Origin: Bog-473 sp963726005
GTDB taxonomy: Bacteria; Actinomycetota; Acidimicrobiia; Acidimicrobiales; RAAP-2
Reading direction: 5' to 3'
Length of the DNA stretch: 64,000 nt
Assembly (NCBI GenBank): GCA_963726005.1
Contig: CAVSAT010000004.1
Coordinates: forward strand, 372,001 to 436,000
In this document: piece by piece, positions 17,027-26,734 of the stretch
Layout of the letters: every line of letters starts with the position of its first letter
Numbering within the stretch: position 1 is the stretch's first letter
Position numbers and translations under genes: made by a program
The notes under the pieces: generated by a model
What the model was told of the DNA's origin: nothing
The model's input: only the letters and a program-made list of their open reading frames with translations
Database searches by the model: none

Positions 17027-18698
17027 ATGGTTCATCTCGATGCACATCGGGCCCAGGTGGCGGACCCGGGCGAAAAAGGGCTGAAGGGGGGGGCGCTCGG
17101 CCTGTTCTCCTCAGTGGTCATCGGGGTGGCGTCGACTGCCCCGGCCTACAGCCTGGCGGCGACCCTCGGGTTCGTCGTCATCGCGATCAACGGGCTGGGC
17201 GCGCCGATCATCACGATCCTCGCCTTCATCCCGATGCTCTTCGATCTCCTACGCCTACAAGGAGCTGAACTACGCCGACCCCGACTGCGGCACCACGTTC
17301 ACCTGGGCCGCGAGGGCCTTCGGCCCCAAGACGGGTTGGTTCGGCGGGTGGGGCATCGTGGCGGCCGACATCCTCGTGATGGCCAGCCTGGCCCAGATCG
17401 CGGGGCAATACGTCTTCCTACTCTTCGGCGCCGGCGGCATCGGGTCCAACCCGTCACAGCGGCTGGGTGCTCCTGGTCGGGATCCTGTGGATCGTCTCAT
17501 GACGGCGATCTGCTACATCGGGATCGAGGTCTCGGCCAACTCGCAGAAGGTCTTGCTCAGCATCGAGCTCACGATGCTCGTCCTGTTCTCGGTGGTCGCG
17601 TTGGTGAAAGTCGGCTACGGGCCACGCACCCCCTGGCCATCTCACACCCGAGCGCGGAGTGGTTCAACCCGTTCCACCACCTCTCGTTCACGGGCTTCAT
17701 GGTGGGTTTTACCCTGATGTTGTTCATCTACTGGGGCTGGGACACCGTCCGTATCGGTCAACGAGGAGACGGCCGATTCCCGCCGTACGCCCGGGCCGCG
17801 CAGCGGTTCTGTCCACGCTGATCCTGCTGGTGACGTATGCCCCGTGGTGGTGTCGCCTCGCAGGCCTACGCCGGCGATCGGAACCAAAGGCATCGGCCTC
17901 GCCAAACCCAGCCACCCGGGGACGTGATCAACGTGCTGGGGACCTCGGTCTTCGGTACCTCGGGCTTCGGAGGTTCATGACCCAGTTACTGCTGCTGATG
18001 GTGCTCAGCTCGGCGGCCGCGTCGACGCAGACCACCATCCTGCCGACGGCCCGCACGACCTTGTCCATGGCCGTGTACAAGGCGATCCCCGACGGCATTC
18101 GGCCGATGCACAAGCGCTTCTTGACCCCGACGGTGTCGACGGTCGCCATGGGCGCTGTCTCCATCGCCTCTACGTGGCCATGAACTACCTGTCTCACGGC
18201 AGCAGCGTCATCGGCGACTCGGTGTACCGCCCTGGGCGCGATGATCGCGTTCTACTACGGCCTGACGGGGTTCGCCTGCGTCTGGTACTACCGCAAGAGC
18301 CTGACGAGAAAGCCTCGGAACTTCTGGCTGCGTGGCATGTTCCCGCTCGCTCGGTGGTCTCATCCTCTGGGGCGCATGGTCTGGGCCTTCTGGTACAACT
18401 GGAACCCGAGTCAACAGCTACACGACGTGGACCCTGCCGGGCACGAACCGCACTGGACGTCGGCGGGGTGTTGATCATCGACATCGGCGCCATGCTTCTC
18501 GGCATCGTGCTGATTCCTCGTCTACTGGGCCGTCCGCCCGGCCTACTTCCGGGGCGAGGTCCTCAATGCGGACACGCCGACGCGGGTGCCCAAGACCTGG
18601 GCACCCCGGTCGGGCTGTTCGGGATTGAGCGTAGAGCGAGGCCGGGGAGCGAGGGGGGCGGGCGCCAAGGAGCCCGAGCCCGAGTCGAATCGGGGTAG
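17027..18698 (+). pseudogene. APC-family amino acid permease, broken by many frameshifts
   Basis: One permease can be pieced together only by changing frame at least eight times. Recognisable pieces in order: GVASTAPAYSLAATLGFVV (17027 frame); SYAYKELNYADPDCGTTF and TGWFGGWGIVAADILVMASL; HSGWVLLVGILWIV; AICYIGIEVSANSQKVLL; AEWFNPFHHLSFTGFMVGFT and LFIYWGWDT; LLMVLSSAAASTQTTILP; FYYGLTGFACVWYYRKSL; PAYFRGEVLNADTPTR. These match the order of an APC transporter of about 500 residues. The start ATG 17027 is intact. Either the gene is decaying or the consensus sequence has many indel errors here. The exact 3' end is uncertain (18698-18801). Confidence 0.75.
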
Positions 18699-18797
18699 TG
18701 CCTCCATCGAGACGGGCCCGCGTGATCCGGGAGCCTCGGGGTCCGCTGAGCCGTGGTGGCGGCCGGACCCGCCGCGTCGAGACCGAGGTGGAGTCGC

Positions 18798-19559
18798 ATG
18801 ACGAAGAGACTCGAAGGCACGGTCGCCCTCGTGACCGGTGCGAGCAGCGGCATCGGCGAGGCGACGTCGGTCGCACTGGCCGAGGAGGGGGCGACGGTGG
18901 CCCTGGTGGCGCGGCGGCGCGACCGGCTCGAGGCGCTGGCCGGGCGCCTCGGTGGCGCGGGCAAGGCGTTGGTGGTCGAGGCGGACATCACCGACCCCGC
19001 CCAAGCGGAGCGGGCCGTCGCCACGACGGTGGCGGAGTTGGGCCGTCTCGACACGCTGGTCAACAACGCCGGCGTCATGCTCCTGGGCCCGATCGTCGAC
19101 GCGCCGCTCGAGGAGTGGCAGCGGATGGTCAGCCTCAACCTGCTGGGGCTGCTCTATTCGACGCACGCCGCGCTGCCACACCTGCTCGCTGCCGCGGACA
19201 CCGAGCCGCGCTCCGTCGCGGACATCGTCAACGTCAGCTCGGTGGCGGGCCGGGTGGCTCGCCTGAACAGCGGGGTGTACAACGCCACCAAGCACGGCGT
19301 CGGCGCCTTCAGCGAATCGCTGCGCCAGGAGGTCACGGCCCGCCACGTCCGGGTCACGCTGATTGAGCCGGGGGCCACGGCCACGGAGCTGGCCTTCCAC
19401 AACCGCCCGGAGATCCTCGAGGGCATGGCCCAGACGTTCGGGGGCATCGAGATCATGCAGGCCGAAGACATCGCCGAGAGCATCCGCTACGCGGTGACGC
19501 AGCCGAGGCGGGTGGCCGTGAACGAGATCCTGATCCGTCCGACCGAACAGGAGCGCTGA
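18798..19559 (+). CDS. Short-chain dehydrogenase/reductase
   Basis: 253 residues from ATG 18798, with GAGGTGGAG upstream. Classical SDR features: cofactor motif TGASSGIG near residue 14, LVNNAGVM, the catalytic Ser in NVSSVAG and YNATKHG as the YxxxK active site, then PGATATEL. RRRDR after the second strand suggests NADP(H). Closest in style to clavulanate/serine-dehydrogenase-like SDRs that reduce small carbonyls; the substrate is unknown. The next gene starts directly after its stop, with the ribosome site inside its last codons. Confidence 0.9.
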   Translation: MTKRLEGTVALVTGASSGIGEATSVALAEEGATVALVARRRDRLEALAGRLGGAGKALVVEADITDPAQAERAVATTVAELGRLDTLVNNAGVMLLGPIVDAPLEEWQRMVSLNLLGLLYSTHAALPHLLAAADTEPRSVADIVNVSSVAGRVARLNSGVYNATKHGVGAFSESLRQEVTARHVRVTLIEPGATATELAFHNRPEILEGMAQTFGGIEIMQAEDIAESIRYAVTQPRRVAVNEILIRPTEQER

Positions 19560-19563
19560 TATC
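19549..19563 (+). promoter_or_regulatory. Shine-Dalgarno sequence in front of an AUC start
   Basis: AGGAG (19549-19553) ends 7 bases before ATC at 19561. An in-frame stop at 19531 and the absence of ATG, GTG or TTG between it and the Walker A codons leave ATC 19561 as the best start. The next canonical start (TTG 19633) would delete the P-loop. A base-call error or a small indel could also explain it. Confidence 0.45.
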
Positions 19564-20112
19564 GAACGGATCGCCGTCGTCGGGTGCTCGGGATCGGGGA
19601 AGACGACCCTCGCCGTCGCCCTCGCTGCCAGGTTGGGCGTACCTCACGTGGAGCTCGATTCGATCTATCACCAACCGGGTTGGACACCGCTCAGTGACGC
19701 AGACTTCCGTGCCCGGGTCGCCGAGGAAGTCGCAACGGCCGGCTGGGTCGTGGACGGCAACTATTCCGTCGTGCACGAGATCGTCTGGGGCCGGGCGGAC
19801 ACGGTCGTCTGGTTCGACCTGCCGTACGCGATCGTTCTGGCACGGACGGTGCGGCGGACCGTCCGGCGCACCGTCACGCGCCAGGAGCTGTGGAACGGCA
19901 ATAAGGAGCCGCTCTCGAACCTCTGGTCGTTGAATCCGGAGAAGTCGATTATCGCCTGGGCGGCGACGCGGCACCGCGTCTACCGTCGTCGTTACGCCGA
20001 TGCCGAGCGCGATCCGCGCTGGGCGGACCTGCGGTTCGTCCGACTCCGCACACAGGCCGAGGCGGACAGCTTCGTGGCGGGTGTTGCGCCCGCGACCATG
20101 AAGGAGGAGTGA
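19561..20112 (+). CDS. Small P-loop NTPase, adenylate-kinase/topology-modulation-like
   Basis: 183 residues if translation starts at ATC 19561. The N-terminus IAVVGCSGSGKTTLA holds the Walker A motif; then LDSIYHQPGW, VVDGNYSVV and VVWFDLPYAIVLARTVRR follow the pattern of the FlaR/topology-modulation AAA family, small nucleoside or shikimate-kinase-like proteins of unknown substrate. Starting at TTG 19633 would remove the P-loop, which is unlikely. The upstream gene stops 2 bases before the ATC, and the downstream gene begins in a GTGA overlap (20109), so the three are one operon. Confidence 0.75.
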   Translation: MERIAVVGCSGSGKTTLAVALAARLGVPHVELDSIYHQPGWTPLSDADFRARVAEEVATAGWVVDGNYSVVHEIVWGRADTVVWFDLPYAIVLARTVRRTVRRTVTRQELWNGNKEPLSNLWSLNPEKSIIAWAATRHRVYRRRYADAERDPRWADLRFVRLRTQAEADSFVAGVAPATMKEE

Positions 20113-20891
20113 GCGTGGAGCTCGAACTGGCAGGAAAGTCGGTGCTTATCACCGGGGGGACGGACGGTCTGGGCCTCGCCCTGGCGCGACAGCTGGTTCG
20201 TGAAGGCGCCTCCGTCGCCGTGTGCGGCCGGGACGAGGCGCGGCTGCGCGCGGCCGAGGCGAGCCTGCAGGAGGAGGGCGGTGACGTGTTGGCGCAGCGG
20301 GCCGACGTCTCCCGGGTCGAGGATGTCGAGGCGTTCGTCGAGGGTGCGGTGGCCCGGTGGGGGCGGATCGACGGGGTCGTCCACAACGCGGGACGCGCCT
20401 CGGCGGGCGCCCTCGAGTCGCTCGACGACGCTATCTGGGAGAGCGACATCCAGCTCAAATTGATGGCAGCCGTGCGGTTGACCCGTTTGGCGCTGCCCCA
20501 CCTCCGGGCCGCAAAGGGTGCCGTCCTGTTCACCCTGGCCTTGGCCGCCAAGGCACCGGGGGCGGCCAGCGAGCCGAGCTCGGTCACCCGGGCCGCCGGC
20601 ATGGCACTCATGAAGGCACTCTCCAAGGAGCTCGCGCCGGACGGCATACGGGTGAACGCGGTGCTGATCGGGCTCATCGAGAGCGGGCAGTGGGTCCGCA
20701 CGGCCGAGCGTGCGGGGACCGACGTGCCTGCGTTCTACGACCGCTTCGCCAAGGACGCCGGGATCCCGCTCGGGCGGTTCGGGCGGTCGGAGGAGTTCGC
20801 GGATCTCGGGTGCTTCCTGCTCTCCGCCCGCGCCTCGTACCTGACCGGCACGGCGATCAACCTCGACGGGGGGCTGTCGCCCGCCGTCTGA
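20109..20891 (+). CDS. SDR-fold protein lacking the usual catalytic Tyr-Lys
   Basis: 260 residues from GTG 20109, overlapping the previous stop. The Rossmann part is normal: ITGGTDGLGLALARQL, VHNAGRAS, and the C-terminal LTGTAINLDGG. At the active site, where YxxxK is expected, the sequence reads PSSVTRAAGMALMKAL, so neither the Tyr nor the Lys is present. The Ser before it is also missing (FTLALAAKAPG). Some SDR subfamilies share this altered site, and their members may bind cofactor without classical catalysis. It is last in the run 18798-20891 and convergent with the DUF1543 gene. Confidence 0.85.
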   Translation: MSVELELAGKSVLITGGTDGLGLALARQLVREGASVAVCGRDEARLRAAEASLQEEGGDVLAQRADVSRVEDVEAFVEGAVARWGRIDGVVHNAGRASAGALESLDDAIWESDIQLKLMAAVRLTRLALPHLRAAKGAVLFTLALAAKAPGAASEPSSVTRAAGMALMKALSKELAPDGIRVNAVLIGLIESGQWVRTAERAGTDVPAFYDRFAKDAGIPLGRFGRSEEFADLGCFLLSARASYLTGTAINLDGGLSPAV

Positions 20892-20894
20892 GGG

Positions 20895-21140
20895 TCAGTT
20901 GTAGCCCTCGGTCTCGGTGGTGTCGCCTGCCCCCGCCGGTTCGAGCCCCACGGCGAAGCCGTCGATCATGTCCAGGCGCGTGAGGGCGTCGACGTGCGCC
21001 CGGCCGTCGCCGCCCCACTTGGCCGTCGCCGCCCGGCGTGCCGAGACCATGTCCTCGGCCACCACGAACACCACCTCGTGGTCCTCGCCCATGCGGCCGG
21101 GGCCGAGCTCGCCCCCCAGGAAGGCCGCGAAGAGGTGCAC
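20895..21140 (-). CDS. DUF1543-family small protein
   Basis: 81 residues from GTG 21140. The pattern VHLFAAFLGGELGPGRMGEDH, followed by EVVFVVAEDMVSARRAATAKW and AHVDALTRLDMIDGF, is that of DUF1543, a small domain with unknown function whose core is LGG-x-ENH-like and K-W rich. No membrane segment or signal. The gene lies between two plus-strand genes: it converges on the SDR-like gene (3 bases apart) and diverges from the epimerase gene (30 bases from start to start), so a divergent promoter would have to be very compact. Confidence 0.75.
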   Translation of the reverse strand: MHLFAAFLGGELGPGRMGEDHEVVFVVAEDMVSARRAATAKWGGDGRAHVDALTRLDMIDGFAVGLEPAGAGDTTETEGYN

Positions 21141-21170
21141 GCGGGCAGCGTAGCGAGTACGAAAGGGTCC

Positions 21171-22087
<917 letters not shown>

Positions 22088-22091
<4 letters not shown>

Positions 22092-22552
22092 TCGCAATCC
22101 ATTTCGAGCTGTGCGACCCGGAGGAGCCGACGGCCTCCGAGCTGCTGGCCGCCACGCGGGCCGAGTTGAACGACGTCTACGAGACGTTGTCCCGGCTGGA
22201 CAACCCGCCTCTGGCGCCGGCCGAGTTGCGCGCTCCGGGTGGCGCCTACGTCGTGGGCTACGAGGGCGAACGGGCAGTGGCCGGGGGAGGGGTACGCCGT
22301 CTCGCCGAGGGCGTGGCGGAGATCAAGCGCATGTACGTGCGCCCCTCGGCTCGTTCGCGCGGAGTGGCCGCCGCCCTCCTCGCGGCGCTCGAGGACGCTG
22401 CGCGCGCACTCGGCTACACGTGCGCCCGCCTCGACACCGGGCCCAAGCAGCCGCACGCGTTGCGGCTCTACCGCTCGGCCGGCTACTCGGAGGTGCCGCC
22501 CTACAACGACAACCCGTTCGCCTGTTTCTGGGGGGAGAAGCGGCTGAGCTGA
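22088..22552 (+). CDS. GNAT-family N-acetyltransferase
   Basis: 154 residues from GTG 22088 in a GTGA overlap with the epimerase gene. The acetyl-CoA binding motif A is EIKRMYVRPSARSRGVAAAL (R/Q-x-x-G-x-A variant), preceded by the beta-strand VAGGGVRRL and followed by ARLDTGPKQPHALRLYRSAGY, the usual motif B of the family. The ending PYNDNPFACFWGEK is typical of GNAT proteins annotated near this type. The acceptor is unknown. It may act with the epimerase product, since the two are translationally coupled. Confidence 0.88.
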
Positions 22553-22690
22553 TTGCGCCCGGCGCCCGGCGCCCGGGACGGCCGGCGTCAACCGCGGTGC
22601 TTGCGGTGGTCGACCGCGACCCGCAAGGCTGGCGTCTCGTCGGCGCGACTCCGCTCGATTCTGATCACGCATGAACGAGACGGTGGAACG

Positions 22691-22819
22691 ATGACCGAAG
22701 ACCCCCGCACGGCGGTCTCGAACCGGGTCATCGACAACCTGATCGGCTCGGCCCTCGCGGTCGCCGCGCTCTGGCTGTGGCCCCACCGACCCCGGCCGCT
22801 CGTCCCCGCTGAGCCCTGA
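22691..22819 (+). CDS. Small hypothetical protein with one membrane segment
   Basis: 42 residues from ATG 22691. A hydrophobic stretch, IGSALAVAALWLW (about 18-30), could span or anchor in the membrane, with a proline-rich tail. The upstream sequence GACGGTGGAACG is a weak ribosome site. It may be a real small membrane protein or chance; it lies in the gap between two acetyltransferase genes on opposite strands. I do not recognise it. Confidence 0.35.
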   Translation: MTEDPRTAVSNRVIDNLIGSALAVAALWLWPHRPRPLVPAEP

Positions 22820-22881
22820 GGCCTCCGGTCGTTACCCCGCGCGCGCCGGCGACGCGGCGACCCGTGCGCCGGGACGCAGGG

Positions 22882-23295
22882 CTAGAAGACCCAGACCTCG
22901 ACGACCTGGCCCGTCTCGGGAACCGCGCCGGTCCCTTCGTAGGTGGCCCGGGCGGCCTCGTTGTCGTGGTCGGTGACCACCCACATGCCGTAGCAGCCGG
23001 CGTCGCGGGCGAGCGCCGCCAGGCGCTCGACCAGGGCCCGCCCGATCCCCTGGCGACGGAACGGACCGTCGACCGCGAGTTCGTAGAGGAACATCTCGGT
23101 GCCCTTGTCGGGGTGGGTGACCTGCACGCCGCTCACGAAGCCGACCGCCCGCTCGCCCTCGTAGGCAACGAGCAGGTGATGGCCGTCCTCGGCGAGGAAG
23201 CGGGCCGTGGCCGCGGGTTGGGCCGGGCCGTCGAAGAGGTGGGAGGCCGCCGCGACGAGGCCGTCGTCGCCGGTGCGGAGCACCCGGATGTCCAC
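22882..23295 (-). CDS. GNAT acetyltransferase, AAC(3)-I-like fold
   Basis: 137 residues from GTG 23295. Motif A is YELAVDGPFRRQGIGRALVE with the Q/R-x-x-G-x-G/A acetyl-CoA loop; it is preceded by AVGFVSGVQV and followed by YGMWVVTDHDNEAARATYEG. The overall layout resembles the AAC(3)-I branch of aminoglycoside acetyltransferases, but the resemblance is at fold level and resistance cannot be claimed. The gene starts 1 base after the stop of the membrane-protein gene upstream, so the two are co-transcribed. Confidence 0.85.
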   Translation of the reverse strand: MDIRVLRTGDDGLVAAASHLFDGPAQPAATARFLAEDGHHLLVAYEGERAVGFVSGVQVTHPDKGTEMFLYELAVDGPFRRQGIGRALVERLAALARDAGCYGMWVVTDHDNEAARATYEGTGAVPETGQVVEVWVF

Positions 23296-23296
23296 G

Positions 23297-23680
23297 TCAG
23301 TCCGCTTCGGCGCGCGCTTGCCGCGCCGCCCAGGCCATCACCAGCTGCAGGGGCAGGCGCCCCCAGGCGACGGCGCGGTTGTCGGAGGGGCCGGCGTTGC
23401 GGCCCGTCCCGGCATCGAGGGCCATCTGGACGTTGGCGGGGAAGACGGCCGCCAGGGTGGCGATGCTCGCCGGGGCCGCCCAGCGCGTGTGGCGGATGAG
23501 GCCGGTCACGCACAGCAGCTCGGCCAGCCCGCTCACGTAGATGAGATTGGTGTGGTGCCGCTCGGGGATGGCGCGCGGCATGATCGACGCGAAGGCCTGC
23601 GGGCGGACCAGGTGCACGATCCCGCTCGCCAAGAAGACGGCGGCGAGCGCCAGAGGGGCGCGACGCCTGAGGCGAACCAC
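23297..23680 (-). CDS. DoxX-like small membrane protein
   Basis: 127 residues from GTG 23680. Four hydrophobic helices: APLALAAVFLASGIVHLV, LIYVSGLAELLCVTGLI, AAPASIATLAAVFPANVQMA and GRLPLQLVMAWAARQ. The GIVHLVRPQAF and GLAELLCVTGL patterns are those of DoxX/DUF4267-type membrane proteins of unknown role. Its stop is 1 base before the acetyltransferase start, and it is divergent from the GH4 gene (24 bases between starts). Confidence 0.75.
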   Translation of the reverse strand: MVRLRRRAPLALAAVFLASGIVHLVRPQAFASIMPRAIPERHHTNLIYVSGLAELLCVTGLIRHTRWAAPASIATLAAVFPANVQMALDAGTGRNAGPSDNRAVAWGRLPLQLVMAWAARQARAEAD

Positions 23681-23703
23681 GACGGGGACTGTACTGTGGC
23701 TGC

Positions 23704-25056
23704 GTGACCACCCAAGTGACGATCGTCGGCGGCGGGAGCTACCAGTGGGGCCCGGAGTTGATGGCGGACCTCTTCGGGACGCCCGCGCTCGCCGGCATGC
23801 ACCTCGTGCTCGAGGACATCGACCCCGCGCCGCTGCCCAAGATGGAGGCACTGGCCCACAAGCTCAACGACGCCATGGGCGCCAAGGCCACTGTGGCCAC
23901 CACCACCGACCTCCACGCCGCCCTCGACGACGCGGACTTCGTCATCGTCTGCATCTCGACCGGGGGCTTCCGTTCCATGGCGGTCGACCTCGACGTGCCG
24001 ACGGCCTACGGCATCACCCAGACGGTTGGGGACACCGTTGGCCCCGGTGGCATCAACCGCGCCCTGCGCAACATCCCCGTCCTCGTCGGCATCGGCAAGG
24101 CCATGGAGGAGCGCTGCCCCGACGCCTGGCTCCTCAACATCACCAACCCGATGACCGCGCTGACCCGCTCTGTCAGCCGGGAGACCACGATCAAGACGGT
24201 GGGGCTCTGCCACGAGGTGGGCAATTTCTGCATGGACCTGGCCATCGCCATGGGCCGGCCCTTCGAGGCGGTGACGGCCTCGGTGACGGGCGTCAATCAC
24301 TTCCCGGTGCTGACCTCGCTCGAGGTCGACGGGGCCGACGGCTTCGACGCGCTGCGCAAGCTCGTCGACGAGGTGGGCGGGTTGGAGTCCCTGGCTCCGT
24401 ACGAGGGCCGACCCGAGGCCGAGAAGTTCTCCAAGCTCGACTTCGCCCAGCGCCATGTGTTCAAGCTGACGCTGCTCGACCGCTGGGGCACGTTCCCGGC
24501 CGCCGGCGACCGGCACATCGCCGAGTTCGTCCCGTTCGCCCTGACGCCCGAGTCGGAGTGGGGCGCCGCCTACAACATCGCGCTCAGCCCCATCTCGCGG
24601 CGCGAGCAGCATCAGGCCGAGTACGTCGCCGACGTGGATGCCTGGTTGGCCGGCACCAAGGAGCTGCAGACGTGGCAGTCGGGCGAGCTGCCCTCGCCCA
24701 TGATCCAGGCCATGCTCACCGGTGAGCCGTTCGAGGCGCCCGTGAACATCCCCAACACCGGCCAGGCCGTCGGCCTGCCGGCCGACGCGGTGATCGAGTC
24801 AATCTGCGTGATCGATGGTGACGGCATCCGGGGCCGCGACCGCACGGCGCTGCCCCATCCCTACGACGAGATCGTGCGCCGGCAGGTGGCGACGCAGGAG
24901 CTCACCGTCGAGGCGGCGCTGCGGGGCGACCGCACGCTGGCGGCGGAGGCCTTCGCCCTCGACCCGCTGGCCGGCCGGGGCGACCTGCGCACCACCGAGG
25001 CCATGGTGGACGAGCTGCTCGCCGGCACGGCGCAGTGGCTGCCGCAGTTCGCCTAG
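23704..25056 (+). CDS. Glycoside hydrolase family 4 (NAD-dependent alpha-galactosidase/alpha-glucuronidase type)
   Basis: 450 residues from GTG 23704. GH4 features: Rossmann loop IVGGGSYQWGP (7-17), GITQTVGDTVGPGGI (103-117), NITNP (145-149), the metal-binding Cys169-His170 in LCHE and His199 in GVNHF. GH4 enzymes cleave alpha- or beta-glycosides by an unusual oxidation-elimination-addition-reduction route, using NAD+ and a divalent metal. No N-terminal phosphate-binding signature is clear, so a free sugar, sugar acid or glucuronide rather than a PTS 6-phosphate substrate is likely. It heads an operon with a dehydrogenase, an aldolase, a kinase and a LarA homologue. Confidence 0.92.
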   Translation: MTTQVTIVGGGSYQWGPELMADLFGTPALAGMHLVLEDIDPAPLPKMEALAHKLNDAMGAKATVATTTDLHAALDDADFVIVCISTGGFRSMAVDLDVPTAYGITQTVGDTVGPGGINRALRNIPVLVGIGKAMEERCPDAWLLNITNPMTALTRSVSRETTIKTVGLCHEVGNFCMDLAIAMGRPFEAVTASVTGVNHFPVLTSLEVDGADGFDALRKLVDEVGGLESLAPYEGRPEAEKFSKLDFAQRHVFKLTLLDRWGTFPAAGDRHIAEFVPFALTPESEWGAAYNIALSPISRREQHQAEYVADVDAWLAGTKELQTWQSGELPSPMIQAMLTGEPFEAPVNIPNTGQAVGLPADAVIESICVIDGDGIRGRDRTALPHPYDEIVRRQVATQELTVEAALRGDRTLAAEAFALDPLAGRGDLRTTEAMVDELLAGTAQWLPQFA

Positions 25057-25081
25057 TCGGCCGAAGGTCTGGAGGGAACGG

Positions 25082-25969
25082 ATGCGCATCGGATTCATCG
25101 GGCTGGGCGCCATGGGGTTGCCGATGGCGGGTCACCTCGTGGCGGCCGGCCACGAGGTGACGGTCGCATCGCGCAGCCGCGGGCCCATCGACGCCGCCGT
25201 GTCCCAGGGAGCTGCGGACGGAGGCTCGCCGCGAGGCGTCGCCGAGGTGTCGGAGGTGATCGTGCTGTGCGTCCCCAACTCCCCGGAGGTGGTGGAGGTG
25301 GTGGACGCCATGCTGCCGGTCCTCGGGCCAGGCAAGACGGTGGTCGACTGCTCCACCATCGACCCCGAGGTGGAGCGCGCCCAGCACGAGCGGGTCGCTG
25401 CGACGCGGGCGCGCTATCTCGATGCTCCTCTGTCCGGTGGCACGGCCGGCGCCCACAAGGGGGCGCTCACCCTCATGGTCGGTGGTGACGCAGGCGCCCT
25501 CGCCGAGACCATGCCGGCCCTCGAGCCGTTCTCGGGGCTGGTCGTGCACGTCGGGGGCCCGGGGATGGGCCAGGTGGTCAAGCTCTGCAACCAGGTGATC
25601 TACGCCGCGCAGATGACGGCGACGGCGGAGGCGACGGCCATGGCGATCAAGTCCGGCGTCGACATGGACAAGCTGTACGAGGTCCTCACGCATGCCACCG
25701 GCGACTGCGTGGCCGTTCGGACCCGCCTGCCGGTGCCCGGTGTCGTACCCGAGAGCCCCGCATCGAACGGTTGGCAGCCCGGGTTCATGACGGACCTCAT
25801 GGCCAAGGACCTCGACCTGGCCATGGCCTACGCGGTCCGCTCCGGCGTTCCGGTCGCCACGACCGCCGCGGCGCGCCAACTCCTCACGGCGGCCAGTGCG
25901 GCCGGCTACGGGAGGGAGGACTTCTCGTCCGTGGCCAAGGTGGTCCTGGCGCTGGCCGGCGCGGGATGA
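25082..25969 (+). CDS. Beta-hydroxyacid dehydrogenase (HIBADH/GarR family)
   Basis: 295 residues from ATG 25082 after GGAGGGAACG. NAD(P)-binding motif IGFIGLGAMGLPMAGHL at 3-19, substrate motif DAPLSGGTAGAHKGALT (114-130) and catalytic Lys167 with Asn170 in VVKLCNQ. Members oxidise or reduce 3-hydroxyacids such as tartronate semialdehyde/glycerate, 3-hydroxyisobutyrate or 4-carbon sugar acids such as threonate. In this operon, between a GH4 glycosidase and an aldolase, a sugar-acid substrate is likely. Its stop overlaps the ATG of the aldolase gene (ATGA at 25966). Confidence 0.92.
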   Translation: MRIGFIGLGAMGLPMAGHLVAAGHEVTVASRSRGPIDAAVSQGAADGGSPRGVAEVSEVIVLCVPNSPEVVEVVDAMLPVLGPGKTVVDCSTIDPEVERAQHERVAATRARYLDAPLSGGTAGAHKGALTLMVGGDAGALAETMPALEPFSGLVVHVGGPGMGQVVKLCNQVIYAAQMTATAEATAMAIKSGVDMDKLYEVLTHATGDCVAVRTRLPVPGVVPESPASNGWQPGFMTDLMAKDLDLAMAYAVRSGVPVATTAAARQLLTAASAAGYGREDFSSVAKVVLALAGAG

Positions 25970-26734
25970 CCGCGCCGGGTCCGCTGCCCACCCCGGCCCT
26001 GATCCTCGCGGCGGACCATCGTGCCGCGCGCGGTGCTGACGACCGAGAATTGGGCCGAGTTCTTCGGGTCGCTGGCCCTGGCTCTGCCGTTCTGCGACGG
26101 GATCCTGGCCACGGCGCAGCCGCTGCACGCCCTGGCCGACCGGGGCCACCTGACCGCGCTGCACCGGACCTACCTCTCGATCAACCGCACGGGCCTGGCC
26201 GGCTCCGTCTTCGAGCTCGACGATCGCCTGGTGGCGACCGTCGGCCGGGCCGAGTCGGACGGATGGACGGGGATCAAGCACATGACGCGCATCGATTTCG
26301 AAGACCCGGTCACGGCGGCCGCGCTGGAGCTGTTGGGTCAGGTGCTCGAGCAATCGCGTGCATCGGGGCTCGAGGCCCTCATCGAGCCGCTGGTCTGGCA
26401 GGAGGGCCGGATCCGACGGGACACCGACGCCGTCGTCCTGGCGGCGGTCATCGCCCACGACCTGGGCGCTCCCATCATCAAGGTGCCGGTGCCAGCCGCG
26501 AGCCCCGGCGCCGAGCGTCAGCAGGCGGTGGCCCGTGTCGTGGCGAGCGTCGGTGTGCCCGTCCTCTTTCTCGGCGGCCCCCGCACGGAGGCCGGTCGCG
26601 ACCGTGTGCTCGACGAGGTGCGCGACGTAATGGAGGGCGGGGGTGCCGGCATGGCCATGGGGCGCACCCTGTACCAGGACCCTGACCCCGCCGAGATGGC
26701 CTGCCTCGTGGGACGCCTGGTGCACGGGTCGTGA
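25966..26734 (+). CDS. Class I aldolase, LsrF/DhnA-like, with one frameshift
   Basis: ATG 25966 opens with PTPALILAADHR, the usual start of this aldolase family, but the rest (VLTTENWAEFFGSL onward) is in another frame, so one base is extra or two are missing in the GC run near 26020-26035. The later part has the Schiff-base lysine in PIIKVPVP and GGPRTEAGRD as the phosphate-binding end, ending GMAMGRTLYQ. Total length would be about 256 residues. The family cleaves or forms phosphorylated ketose bonds. The stop overlaps the GTG of the kinase gene (26731). Either an assembly indel or a real mutation. Confidence 0.78.

Noticed and set aside
18586..18801. Separate small gene of 71 codons before the SDR
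   Set aside because: Its beginning is the tail of the broken APC permease (NADPPTR-type end motif region) and the rest is read-through; not an independent gene.
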